From NCBI RefSeq assembly GCF_027921845.1, contig NZ_BSEN01000001.1:306014-370013 (forward strand): a stretch of 64,000 nt of DNA, read 5' to 3'. Below, one piece after another: positions 45,532-54,147 of this stretch. Origin of the DNA: Leifsonia poae. GTDB lineage: Bacteria; Actinomycetota; Actinomycetes; Actinomycetales; Microbacteriaceae. Within the stretch, counting starts at the first letter, position 1; the number at the start of each line of letters is the position of its first letter. The translations under genes were made by a program, and so were the position numbers. The notes beneath the pieces are model-generated. The model did not search any database, had not been told where the DNA came from, and worked only from the letters and a program-made list of their open reading frames with translations.

Positions 45532-45682
45532 TCCACGTTCGTATCACGAGGGAAGCCGAACCGGCGACTGGTGTGGCTTGTGCCGACTCGGGTTAGAACG
45601 GCGCTTTGGGTTCGGTACGAATACTTGTGGCAGTAGATGCGTTCGCTCACGTTTATGGTCTGAGCGATAGCGGCCACCTATG

Positions 45683-45997
45683 TCACGCCTGGGCATACTC
45701 AGGGTGGAGTTCGCCGAAGATCCGCCAGACGTCCGCCCAGCTCGTCGCCCGCTGCTCAGTCCCCGCGATGGCGAAGCCGGCGTCGTTGCGCTGCTGGGTC
45801 TCGTAGTCATCGGCGTGCGGGTAGCCGTCGCCGAGGACCGTGACATGGATGCCGTTGCCCAGGGTGAAGTGGCTGAGCGTCCCACCGAGCGGGTACCGCG
45901 CGAGGGGCTGGAACTCCAGCACCGCCGCGCGGCGGGCATGGGCGGGCGCAAGGCCGTGCCGCCACGAGGAGGGGCTGACGTCGTGCTGGGCGGGCAA
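45683..45997 (-). CDS. Small hypothetical protein, start uncertain
   Basis: About 104 residues from TTG 45997. An in-frame segment upstream (PCSHCG) suggests a longer, zinc-ribbon-like N-terminus, but no conventional start exists there short of 46252, which would be antisense to the gene at 46028. The body reads LEFQPLARYPLGGTLSHFTL and the end is SWADVWRIFGELHPEYAQA. Base composition is higher in GC than the rest of the element. Unknown function. Confidence 0.4.
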   Translation of the reverse strand: MPAQHDVSPSSWRHGLAPAHARRAAVLEFQPLARYPLGGTLSHFTLGNGIHVTVLGDGYPHADDYETQQRNDAGFAIAGTEQRATSWADVWRIFGELHPEYAQA

Positions 45998-46027
45998 CCC
46001 GCAGTGCGAGCACGGTAGGGTGCGGAC

Positions 46028-46264
46028 ATGACAGCAGACTCGCAGCCCGACAAGTTGGACGCCGTGGACGAGCTCATCGGTGAGGTAAAGGCGAATCTGC
46101 CTCGCCGCCAGGGAACGACCGGCATCATCGTCGGCGACGAGCAGACCCAGCGAATCATCAAGGTCCTCGAGCTCCTTCGAGACGAGGTTCGAAGCCTCAA
46201 GACCACCCGTGACAACGGCGATGGAATCGATCCTGCGACCGGGAAGTACCACGTCGTCGACTAG
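46028..46264 (+). CDS. Small hypothetical protein
   Basis: A 78-residue acidic protein (TADSQPDKLDAVDELIGEVK, GIIVGDEQTQRIIKVLELLR) that could form one long helix pair. A TAGGGT -10-like hexamer ends 7 bp before ATG 46028, so leaderless initiation is possible. It is divergent from the small gene at 45683. Unknown. Confidence 0.5.
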   Translation: MTADSQPDKLDAVDELIGEVKANLPRRQGTTGIIVGDEQTQRIIKVLELLRDEVRSLKTTRDNGDGIDPATGKYHVVD

Positions 46265-46302
46265 ACCGTCGCCTTCAACCCGCGTGGCTTCATCAGCAGC
46301 GG

Positions 46303-46821
46303 TTAAGCGATCTCGCTGAGTTTGTAGCCCCAGTCCCGCAGCTGTAGCAGGTAGGCCGGCGTCCCGGCATGCTGCCAGACCTTCCGGTCGAACTCATAGC
46401 CGCCCTCGATTGCGCCGAGCGCTGCTGCGAGGATGATCTGCGGGGCAGACTTGGGCGGCTCCGTGAAGTGCTTCTCGACCATGCCGCGCTGCGAGTAACG
46501 CACGAGCAGACCTTCCCGGCCACGTCGAACGCCACCAAGTGACGCTCGGACGTCGCTGCCAGCTAACTGTCCGGATGCGTCTCCACACTCTCCGCAGCCG
46601 GTTCGACCATGACCATGGGGGGGCTCGGCAGGAGCGGTTCGGGCCTCAGCTGCAGTCCGCTTCTCGCGGTTCTCCTTGACCGTCTATTAGTACTCGTTGA
46701 TCGCCTGATTGCAGGACTTCCCGACGTGCTCAACACCGGGGCACGCGTCCTCCAGACGCCAGCCCAGGTAGTAACCCCCGGCGTCCGATGCTTCTCGCGC
46801 GGGATGTTCTTCGTCGGCTCT
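46303..46821 (-). pseudogene. Decayed small gene with tandem in-frame stops
   Basis: One minus-strand frame reads protein-like text across the region: GGYYLGWRLEDACPGVEHVG, then ACNQAINEY-type residues, TAA (46687-46689) and TAG (46684-46686), then VKENREKRTAAEARTAP, CGECGD, GMVEKHFTEPPKSAP and QLRDWGYKLSEIA before the final stop. Coding character is the same on both sides of the two stops and no start is available after them, except GTG 46503 for the last 66 codons. It resembles a small mobile-element gene inactivated by mutation. No parental family recognised. Confidence 0.5.
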
Positions 46822-46950
46822 TCATCCACGTCTGCGACGGCCACGTCGGCGCACTACTACGCCGGATGCCTGGCGTTCCGCGTGCGCGGGTCCGCGAAGT
46901 CCGAGGTCTGCAATGTAATAGTGATGGGAGCTGACCGAATCGAGGGCGAA

Positions 46951-48150
46951 ATGGGAAGCATCGACGCATATGAGTCGGCCAAGGGCCGCCGTTACCGGGT
47001 GCGCTGGCGCGATCCTGAGCATCAACAACGGGAGAAGCGCGGCTTCCGAACTAAGCGCGAAGCCGAACAGTATGCAGCAACCGTCGAAGTGGCCATGATG
47101 CGGGGCACCTACTTCGAACCTTCACAATCTCGGGTAACCGTGGGCGAGCTCGCCATAGACTGGCTCGCCAACAAGGAGCAAGCCCTCAAGCCGTCCAGCT
47201 TCTCTCCGATCCGGATCGCCTGGCGAGTTTACGTTGAACCTCGTTGGGCAGCCACACCGATTGGTGCGATTCGCCCATCTGCGGTGGAGAAGTGGATTCG
47301 CGAGGTCAGCCTAGGAAAGGCGGTCACCGTGCGAGTCCGCCCGGGAAACGGCGGCAAGCCGCGCTCCGCGGGGGTCGTTCTCCGAGCATTGGGCATCCTC
47401 GCCGGCATCCTCGACGTCGCGGTTCGAGACGGGCGGATTCCCTCGAATCCGGCACGCGGCGCGAGCAACTTACCACGCAAAGCCACCAAGAAGAGAAGAC
47501 GCTATCTGACCAACGAGGAAGTCTTCCGCTTCGCTGGCCGCGCTCCAGACGACATGCGAAGCGTCCTCATCCTTACGCTCGCCTACACGGGCATCCGCTG
47601 GGGAGAGGCTGTCGCATTGACGGTAGGCGACATTAATCTCGAGCGAGGTCGACTGTCTATCCACCAGACCGCCACTGAAGTGGACGGGATAATTCACGTC
47701 GGACCCCCCAAGAGCTGGGAAGCAAGATCAGTACCCTTTCCGGCCTTCCTTGCTCCTCGGCTGAAAGCGCTGGCGAGCGGAAAGAAGCGCAGCGCCCTCC
47801 TGTTCCCTGCGCGTGCAGGCGGATATCTCGCCCGCCCCTCTACGGCCCAGAACGGACAATCGTGGTGGCTCACAGCGCTACGCGACGCCGAGCTCGAACA
47901 CCTGACTCCGCACGATCTCAAGCACACTGCCGCCAGCCTCGCTGTGAGCGCTGGGGCCAACGTCAAAGCGCTGCAACGAATGCTCGGACACAAGTCAGCC
48001 GCAATGACTCTCGACACGTATGCTGACCTCTTTGAAGACGACCTCGGTTCAGTCGCCGAGCGACTCAACGAGCGAGTCCTCTCCGAGAGCGGCGGCGAAC
48101 TTTGGATCCAACGGCAAGTGGTTCAGCTTGACCCGCAGTCATCTCATTGA
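46951..48150 (+). CDS. int: Tyrosine recombinase (site-specific integrase)
   Basis: A 399-residue phage-type integrase. Order: an AP2-like arm-binding N-terminus (RYRVRWRDPEHQQREKRGF), a SAM-like core-binding domain, then a catalytic domain with Arg216 (YTGIRWGE), H321-D-L-K-H325, His347 in LGHKSAAMTL and nucleophile Tyr357. The second catalytic Arg of HxxR is Lys324. ATG 46951 follows GAGGG by 4 bp; the frame extends to 46609 but that stretch is antisense to the decayed gene. It lies next to attR, which is normal for elements in tRNA genes. It should integrate and excise this island. Confidence 0.9.
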   Translation: MGSIDAYESAKGRRYRVRWRDPEHQQREKRGFRTKREAEQYAATVEVAMMRGTYFEPSQSRVTVGELAIDWLANKEQALKPSSFSPIRIAWRVYVEPRWAATPIGAIRPSAVEKWIREVSLGKAVTVRVRPGNGGKPRSAGVVLRALGILAGILDVAVRDGRIPSNPARGASNLPRKATKKRRRYLTNEEVFRFAGRAPDDMRSVLILTLAYTGIRWGEAVALTVGDINLERGRLSIHQTATEVDGIIHVGPPKSWEARSVPFPAFLAPRLKALASGKKRSALLFPARAGGYLARPSTAQNGQSWWLTALRDAELEHLTPHDLKHTAASLAVSAGANVKALQRMLGHKSAAMTLDTYADLFEDDLGSVAERLNERVLSESGGELWIQRQVVQLDPQSSH

Positions 48151-48184
48151 TGCTCTTAGAGTTTCATAGAGTTTTGGGCGATTT

Positions 48185-48203
48185 TGTGGGCAAATTGTGG
48201 GCA
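48185..48203 (+). repeat. Integrase arm-type direct repeats, right end
   Basis: TGTGGGCAAA (48185-48194) and TGTGGGCA (48196-48203), 11 bp apart in the same orientation as the left-end pair at 26431-26451. They lie between the integrase stop and the att core. Confidence 0.7.
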
Positions 48204-48275
48204 GATCGTTCATAACAAACGATATTTTATCGACGGAACTTGGGCCTGACCAGCACTTTTTGTTGCACCTCAAAG

Positions 48276-48347
48276 TGCCCCTGGAGGGACTCGAACCCCC
48301 AACCTTCTCCTTAGGACGGAGCAGCTCTTCCATTGAGCTACAGAGGC
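48276..48347 (-). tRNA. tRNA-Arg (anticodon CCU)
   Basis: Minus strand. The acceptor GCCTCTG (48347-48341) pairs with CAGGGGC (48283-48277) with one wobble. The D-arm is GCTC...GAGC and the anticodon loop reads G-T-CCT-AA, giving CCU for AGG codons. The T-arm contains GGTTCGAGTCCC. CCA is not encoded. The 3' end overlaps the element's attR core, so integration has kept the gene whole. Confidence 0.9.
48278..48295 (+). other. attR core within tRNA-Arg 3' end
   Basis: CCCCTGGAGGGACTCGAA, identical to attL at 26307-26324. It covers the acceptor 3' strand and T-arm, the usual target of tyrosine integrases. Confidence 0.88.
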
Positions 48348-48479
48348 TGACCCGTCGAGTTTAGCGAATGACGCGCTGCCCACCGCTCGTGGGAGCGCCC
48401 GCCCGGGAACATTTGGGCCGAAAGTCGGGTCTGGGCGCGACGGAACCGACGTTTGGCCCAAATCGCGAGCCCGCGCGAA

Positions 48480-48977
48480 CTACGCCGCCGGCTCCAGGAA
48501 GTCGTGCCATTCGGGGGCAGCGCCCTCGACGCCGCGCACGACCCACGACGCGTCGTGCGGCACCCGCGGAGTGACCCGCAGCGACCAGCCCATCTCGCCC
48601 GGCGTGCGGTCGCTCTTGATGTTGTTGCAGCGCAGGCAGCAGGCGACGAGGTTCTCCCAGCTGTCGGCGCCGCCGCGCGAGCGGGGCTGCACGTGGTCGA
48701 TGGTGGTGGCGGTTTTGCCGCAGTAGGCGCAGCGGTGAGCATCCCGTCGCAGCACGCCGCGGCGGCTGACAGGAACAGCACGGCCGCGCGGGATGCGCAC
48801 GTAGCGGGTCAGGAGGATCACCGACGGTCTCTCGTAGCTTTCGCAGATGCCCCACACCGGGTGGTCCTGGTCGATGGCCACGACGGTGGCCTTCTGATTC
48901 ATGACGAGCACCAGGGCCCGTTTGAAGGACACCACGGCGAGTGGCTCGTAGCCGGCGTTGAGGACCAGTGTTCTCAT
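48480..48977 (-). CDS. HNH endonuclease family protein
   Basis: A 165-residue protein of the common actinobacterial chromosomal HNH family. It begins RTLVLNAGYEPLAVVSFKRA and has the HNH zinc finger: RCAYCG, the metal/catalytic H in TIDHVQPRSRGG, and ENLVACCLRCNNIKSDRTP (about residues 85-130). ATG 48977 is chosen because the conserved N-terminus starts there. Not part of the mobile element. Its physiological substrate is unknown. Confidence 0.88.
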   Translation of the reverse strand: MRTLVLNAGYEPLAVVSFKRALVLVMNQKATVVAIDQDHPVWGICESYERPSVILLTRYVRIPRGRAVPVSRRGVLRRDAHRCAYCGKTATTIDHVQPRSRGGADSWENLVACCLRCNNIKSDRTPGEMGWSLRVTPRVPHDASWVVRGVEGAAPEWHDFLEPAA

Positions 48978-49309
48978 CTCAGACCTTCCAGCAATCCGGG
49001 GAGGGACGGTGCGCTGGACACCCGCGGACGGGGCCAAAGAAAAAGGGCACTGTCCGTGAGGACAGCGCCCAGCGAAGCGGCGGCATGGTGGCGGCAGGCC
49101 ACGCAATGGTGGCGGCAGGCCAGGAAGTCGTGCTGACGGAGGGCGAAATGGCCGCGCTCGAGCCTGGAGGCGGCGCTGAGCAGCTGTACCATCGGCACTC
49201 CCGGATCTCTCACGGTGTCAGGGCATCAGAGTAACGCAGAAACGGCGTACCACATATTCGTGGCACGCCGTTCCAGTGCTGTGTTGCGCAGAGTTCACTC
49301 GCTGTTGAC
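48978..49309. other. Intergenic region with two hairpins and a short direct repeat
   Basis: No gene recognised in 332 bp. GGGCACTGTCC-GTGA-GGACAGCGCCC (49045-49070) with a T-tract on the minus-strand side is an intrinsic terminator for leftward transcription. AACGGCGT...ACGCCGTT (49241-49272) is a second hairpin 38 bp after the NlpC/P60 stop. The motif atggtggcggcaggcca occurs twice at 49084-49121. Confidence 0.7.
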
Positions 49310-50254
49310 TCAGATGCCCAATCGCACGATGTAGTAGTCGCTGGTCCAGATCGGGCGGATCGAGATGCTGCGGCCGGTGTCGGGGGCATCCATGATGTTG
49401 CCGTTGCCGGCGTAGAAGCCGTCGTGGCCGGGCATGATGACCAGGTCGCCGGGCTGGGCGTCGGCGATCGAGATGCGCTTGCCCATCGCCGCCTGACCGG
49501 AGACCGAGTGCGGCAGGTTGATGCCGAACTGGGCGTAGACGAACATCACGTAGCCCGAGCAGTCGAAGCCGGCAGGCGTCGAACCACCGAAGACGTACGG
49601 GGTGCCGATGTACTGCTGCGCCACCGAGAACACCTGCGGGAGGCTGAAGCTCGGGTACGGCGGGTTGGCGAGGAAGTCGGAGACGGACGGGCCGGAGTAG
49701 CTGGTCGCGTAGTTGGCGAGCGAGACGGCGGCCTGCTGGCGGGCGACCTCGGCGGCCTTGGCCGCCTCTTCCGCTGCCTTCTGGGCGTCGAGCTGCGACT
49801 GCGAGGTGGCGCTGCGGGCGTCACGCGAGACGGCGGCTGCGGCGACGGTCTGCGGAACGGCGACGCTCTGCGGCTGCGCCTTCTTCATCCCGTCGATGGC
49901 CGAGGTCTTGAACTGCGCGTCGTCGGCACCAGCGGGATTGAACGCGTAGGCGGGGATGGCCATGGTCGCGATGAGGCCGGCGGCCAGGGTCATGACGGCG
50001 ACGTTGATGACGCCGCCCTTGACCTTCTTCTTGGTGGGCACCGGGCGGGTTGCGACTGCACCGGTCGCCGGACGGGTAGCGGCAGCGGCGACCGCGCTCT
50101 TCTTCGCGGCGGGGGTCGTCGCAACGGCGCCGGACGCACCCTGCTTCTCGCGCTCAGCACGAAGCGAGCGGCGGGAGACGATATCGGTGGGTCCGGTGGG
50201 GTTCGGGTTGTTCGAAGGGCTCTCTTCAGAACCGGGCGTACCTAATAGGGCCAA
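49310..50254 (-). CDS. NlpC/P60-family peptidoglycan hydrolase (C40 peptidase)
   Basis: Exported cell-wall endopeptidase of 314 residues. A basic, low-complexity cytoplasmic leader precedes a signal-anchor (VAVMTLAAGLIATMAIPAYA, about 85-105). A helical Ala/Gln-rich segment follows, then the NlpC/P60 domain with catalytic Cys in GFDCSGYVMF and His in GHDGFYAGNGNI. TTG 50254 is chosen because AGGAGG lies 8 bp upstream; GTG 50278 is the alternative. It probably cleaves within peptide stems during growth or division. The long structured leader may act as a c-di-AMP riboswitch. Confidence 0.88.
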   Translation of the reverse strand: MALLGTPGSEESPSNNPNPTGPTDIVSRRSLRAEREKQGASGAVATTPAAKKSAVAAAATRPATGAVATRPVPTKKKVKGGVINVAVMTLAAGLIATMAIPAYAFNPAGADDAQFKTSAIDGMKKAQPQSVAVPQTVAAAAVSRDARSATSQSQLDAQKAAEEAAKAAEVARQQAAVSLANYATSYSGPSVSDFLANPPYPSFSLPQVFSVAQQYIGTPYVFGGSTPAGFDCSGYVMFVYAQFGINLPHSVSGQAAMGKRISIADAQPGDLVIMPGHDGFYAGNGNIMDAPDTGRSISIRPIWTSDYYIVRLGI

Positions 50255-50278
50255 GGTGTAAACCTCCTGCGCTCCCAC

Positions 50279-50450
50279 AGCACTAGGTAGCTGCCCCGTC
50301 CTGGATGCTTATAGCTTCGGCTTCGCGGATCAAGAGACGGGATATTGGGGGGTGGAGCGTCTTGACCCGGGTCCAGTGGCCGGCTTCTGGCCCTTCGGAC
50401 TCGTTAGAGACTACGGGAGGTACCCCCGTTTGTCACATCCTTTTGAGGCT
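50279..50450 (-). promoter_or_regulatory. Possible c-di-AMP (ydaO-type) riboswitch before NlpC/P60 gene
   Basis: The minus-strand leader contains, in order, ACGGGGGTACC, GCCGAAGC and GACGGGGCAGCTACC, which resemble conserved segments of the ydaO/yuaA class. Cell-wall hydrolases are its known actinobacterial targets. The central GGGGTGAA segment is not clear, so the call is tentative. Confidence 0.4.
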
Positions 50451-50474
50451 TTTTTAACAACTCGGTAACGGAAT

Positions 50475-51167
50475 CTACGCGTCGGCGAAGATGTGCGCTG
50501 CGAGTTCGTTGGGCAGTTCGAGCCCGTTCTCGAAGCCGTCGATCTGCACGATCACGTACGAGCCAGCGGAAGCGAAAGTGCCGGTCGAGCCGGGAAAAAC
50601 GCCCGCCTGCTTGAGCTGGAGGAGTAACTCGGGGTCGACCTGGGCCGGCTCGCCGAGCCGTCGGATCCTGGCAGTCGCCACCGAATCGCGGCCGTCGACC
50701 AGCTCGACGAGGTTCACGAGACCCTCTGTACTGGGGGTGGAGGCGGCCTCGCCCAGCTCCTGGAGCCCGGGGATCGGGTTGCCGTACGGCGACTCCGTCG
50801 GGTGGCCCAGCATGGTCAGCAGCTTGCGCTCGACCTGCTCGCTCATCACGTGCTCCCAGCGGCAGGCCTCTTCGTGCACGTACTCCCACTCGAGCTCGAT
50901 CACGTCGCTCAGCAGGCGCTCCGCGAGACGGTGCTTGCGCATGACGTTCACGGCCTTGCGGCGGCCGTCGTCGGTGAGCTCGAGGTGGCGGTCGCCGGAG
51001 ACGACGACGAGACCGTCGCGCTCCATCCGGCCGACCGTCTGCGACACCGTGGGGCCGGAGTGACCCAGACGCTCGGAGATGCGCGCACGCAGGGGGACGA
51101 TGTTGTCCTCCTCCAGCTCCAGAATGGTGCGAAGGTACATCTCGGTCGTGTCGATCAGATCGGTCAT
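50475..51167 (-). CDS. dtxR: DtxR/IdeR-type metal-dependent regulator
   Basis: Iron (or manganese) sensing repressor of 230 residues. The HTH is ISERLGHSGPTVSQTVGRME. The dimerisation and metal-binding domain has RKHRLAERLLSDVIELEWEY followed by VHEEACRWEHVMSEQVERKL, holding the Cys, Glu and His ligands of DtxR/IdeR. An SH3-like C-terminal domain completes it. ATG 51167 is chosen by homology. It lies upstream of the NlpC/P60 gene and divergent from serC. It should repress iron uptake genes when iron is ample. Confidence 0.9.
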   Translation of the reverse strand: MTDLIDTTEMYLRTILELEEDNIVPLRARISERLGHSGPTVSQTVGRMERDGLVVVSGDRHLELTDDGRRKAVNVMRKHRLAERLLSDVIELEWEYVHEEACRWEHVMSEQVERKLLTMLGHPTESPYGNPIPGLQELGEAASTPSTEGLVNLVELVDGRDSVATARIRRLGEPAQVDPELLLQLKQAGVFPGSTGTFASAGSYVIVQIDGFENGLELPNELAAHIFADA

Positions 51168-51290
51168 GAACCCCTCCACGTGCTTGTGCGCAATGCGTCT
51201 GATAGAGCCTACTTGCTGGCGATGACAGCACGGCGCAGGCCCGCGGTGCGCAGCGCTCACCGGCCCTCGGTGATTGTCAACAGCCAATAG

Positions 51291-52415
<1,125 letters not shown>

Positions 52416-52426
52416 CCGGAGCCATC

Positions 52427-52660
52427 ATGCGCCTCTGGCTTCGCGACAGCGAGCGACGGCCCGACCCGGTACCCGTCGAGACGGATGACCGGCGGGCCGT
52501 GCTCGTCGGGCTAGGACTGTGGCTGGTCGCCCTCGTCGTCGTGCTCGTCTTTGGCCGCCAGCTCTCCGCTGCCGGAGACGGCTGGTGGTTCTGGACGGTC
52601 GTCATCGGACTCGTTCTCGGGCTCGTCGGCCTCGGCTACCTCACCGTCAAGCGGCGCTGA
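52427..52660 (+). CDS. DUF2530-family membrane protein
   Basis: A 77-residue protein with two helices (LVGLGLWLVALVVVLVFG and WWFWTVVIGLVLGLVGLGYL) and a basic end, matching DUF2530. It starts 11 bp after serC. Its last 150 bp overlap the convergent DUF3027 gene on the other strand. Function unknown. Confidence 0.8.
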   Translation: MRLWLRDSERRPDPVPVETDDRRAVLVGLGLWLVALVVVLVFGRQLSAAGDGWWFWTVVIGLVLGLVGLGYLTVKRR

Positions 52661-53392
52661 GTCGACCGACTCCGAGTCGAGCGACTCCGAGTCGTCGAGC
52701 GCGGCCGCCTCCTCCGCGGGGAGGTCGAGGTCGGCGTCGACATCCGTCTCCTCGTCGTACGAGGCATCCGCGCTGTCGATGTCGATCCCATCGATGTCGT
52801 CGAGGTGCAGGTCGTGCACATCGCTGTCGTCGTCGAGGTCGTCGTCGTCTTCACTGTCGTCGTCGAGGTCGTCGGACTCGTCGTCGAACGACTCGTCGTC
52901 CGACTCCTCGTCATCCGTCTCGTCGTCGTTCTCCATTTCGGCAGCGTGCAGGGCCTCCTGCGACGCCTGGTAGTCGGCGAGACGCTCGGACCACGGCACC
53001 CAGTCGGGCGCGAGCAGCGCACCGTCGCCGGGCATCAGCTCGACCTCGAGCACGCTCGGCTCCGACTCGTCGTCGATGCGCGAGATCGTGACCGTCCAGT
53101 TCCAGCCCGGATAGCCGGGCATCGTGCACGCGAACAGCAAGGAGAGCACGTGCTCGCCCTCGACCTGGTGGCCGAGCGGCGCACCGATGGTCGAAGCGGG
53201 CGTGGTCTCGAGCAGAGCGGTGCGGGCGCGGTCGACGGCGTCGAGCAGCACCTCGTCCGCGACGAGCGGAGCGGCAGGCTCAACGGCCTCGGCAGGCTCA
53301 TCGGCCGCAGAGGCAGTCTCCACGCCCTCAGCAGGCGCAGACTCGATTTCGCCGGACTCCGCCGACTCGAACGGCAGCTCGGTGTCAGGCAT
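52511..53392 (-). CDS. DUF3027-family protein with long acidic tail
   Basis: A 293-residue protein. The folded domain (about 50-150) has LLDAVDRARTALLETTPAST, YPGWNWTVTISRIDDES and GALLAPDWVPWSERLADY, diagnostic of DUF3027. The C-terminal half is an Asp/Glu/Ser-rich acidic tail. Its gene overlaps DUF2530 by 150 bp tail to tail. ATG 53392 lies inside the end of the cold-shock gene upstream, so it is coupled to it. Function unknown; often beside a cold-shock gene in this phylum. Confidence 0.82.
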   Translation of the reverse strand: MPDTELPFESAESGEIESAPAEGVETASAADEPAEAVEPAAPLVADEVLLDAVDRARTALLETTPASTIGAPLGHQVEGEHVLSLLFACTMPGYPGWNWTVTISRIDDESEPSVLEVELMPGDGALLAPDWVPWSERLADYQASQEALHAAEMENDDETDDEESDDESFDDESDDLDDDSEDDDDLDDDSDVHDLHLDDIDGIDIDSADASYDEETDVDADLDLPAEEAAALDDSESLDSESVDSAPLDGEVAEADEPENESDDDRPEPPAVSGSGELAAKDEHDDEGDQPQS

Positions 53393-53765
53393 CCAGATCA
53401 TCCGCGACCCGCCGCAGCACAGCGGCGATCTTGGCGCCGTGAGCCTTGTCGGGGTACTTGCCGCGCTTCAGGTTGGCGCCGATGCCGTCGAGGAGCTTCA
53501 CGAGGTCCTCGACGATGACCGCCATGTCGTCGGCCGACTTGCGGCTGAGCTTCACCAGGCTGGGCGGAGCGTCGAGCACGCGCACCGACAGCGCCTGCGC
53601 ACCGCGCTTGCCGTCGGCGATGCCGAACTCCAGGCGGGTGCCCGCTTTCACAACCGTGCCGGCAGGCAGAGCCGAGGCGTGCAGGAAGACTTCCTGGCCG
53701 TCATCGGAGCTGATGAAGCCGAAACCCTTCTCGTCGTCGTAGAACTTGACCTTGCCGGTTGGCAT
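53385..53765 (-). CDS. Cold-shock-domain protein with C-terminal extension
   Basis: A 126-residue RNA/DNA-binding protein. The N-terminal CSD has KVKFYDDEKGFGFISSDDG and VFLHASAL (RNP1 and RNP2). The C-terminal 55 residues (LVKLSRKSADDMAVIVEDLV) are a helical extension absent from classic CspA. It begins the unit that continues into DUF3027. Expected to act as an RNA chaperone. Confidence 0.88.
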   Translation of the reverse strand: MPTGKVKFYDDEKGFGFISSDDGQEVFLHASALPAGTVVKAGTRLEFGIADGKRGAQALSVRVLDAPPSLVKLSRKSADDMAVIVEDLVKLLDGIGANLKRGKYPDKAHGAKIAAVLRRVADDLDA

Positions 53766-53821
53766 GGGAACCTCATTTCACATGGGCGATCGAATGACCA
53801 ACCTCAATTATCCTTGATTTC

Positions 53822-54121
53822 GTGACCCAACAGACCCCGCCCGCGGCAAGCCGCCTCCAGCGCATCCTCTCGTACATCGTTGCCGCGCTCGTCGCGGTGT
53901 CGCTCGCGTGCATCGCCGCCATCCTCATCGGCACCGCTCTCGGCGGTTTCGCCGCCCAGGGTTCGGGTGAGGGACTGTGGCCGACCGTGTTCCTTCTCCC
54001 CTATCTCGCGCTGCCGATCGCCTTCGTGCTGATCATCGTGCTCCTCATCGTCTCGGCGAGGAAGCGCAGCCAGGAGGCGAAGGCCGCGAAAGAGGCGGCA
54101 ACCGGCAAAGGCAAGCGCTAG
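53822..54121 (+). CDS. Small membrane protein
   Basis: A 99-residue protein with two or three helices (IVAALVAVSLACIAAILIGT and LPYLALPIAFVLIIVLLIVS) and a charged Lys/Ala tail. The start is GTG 53822, with a TATCCT -10-like hexamer close before it. Likely co-transcribed with the helicase-associated gene downstream. Function unknown. Confidence 0.7.
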   Translation: MTQQTPPAASRLQRILSYIVAALVAVSLACIAAILIGTALGGFAAQGSGEGLWPTVFLLPYLALPIAFVLIIVLLIVSARKRSQEAKAAKEAATGKGKR

Positions 54122-54147
54122 CACCGGCTGCCAGGCGTGACGCGGCG

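Larger units (their letters stand above)
26307..48295. mobile_element. Integrated mobilizable genomic island in tRNA-Arg(CCU)
   Basis: An 18-bp direct repeat, CCCCTGGAGGGACTCGAA, occurs at 26307-26324 and at 48278-48295. The right copy is the 3' end of an intact tRNA-Arg. A tyrosine integrase (46951-48150) lies beside the tRNA end. Directly repeated TGTGGGCA motifs, 11 bp apart, lie about 107 bp inside the left core and 75 bp inside the right core. The interior is lower in GC than both flanks. It carries a MobF relaxase, a restriction-modification operon and other candidate defence genes, but no capsid, terminase or secretion genes were seen. Confidence 0.88.

Noticed and set aside
26307-48295. 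Prophage
   Set aside because: No terminase, portal, capsid, tail or lysis genes; the relaxase points to a mobilizable element.
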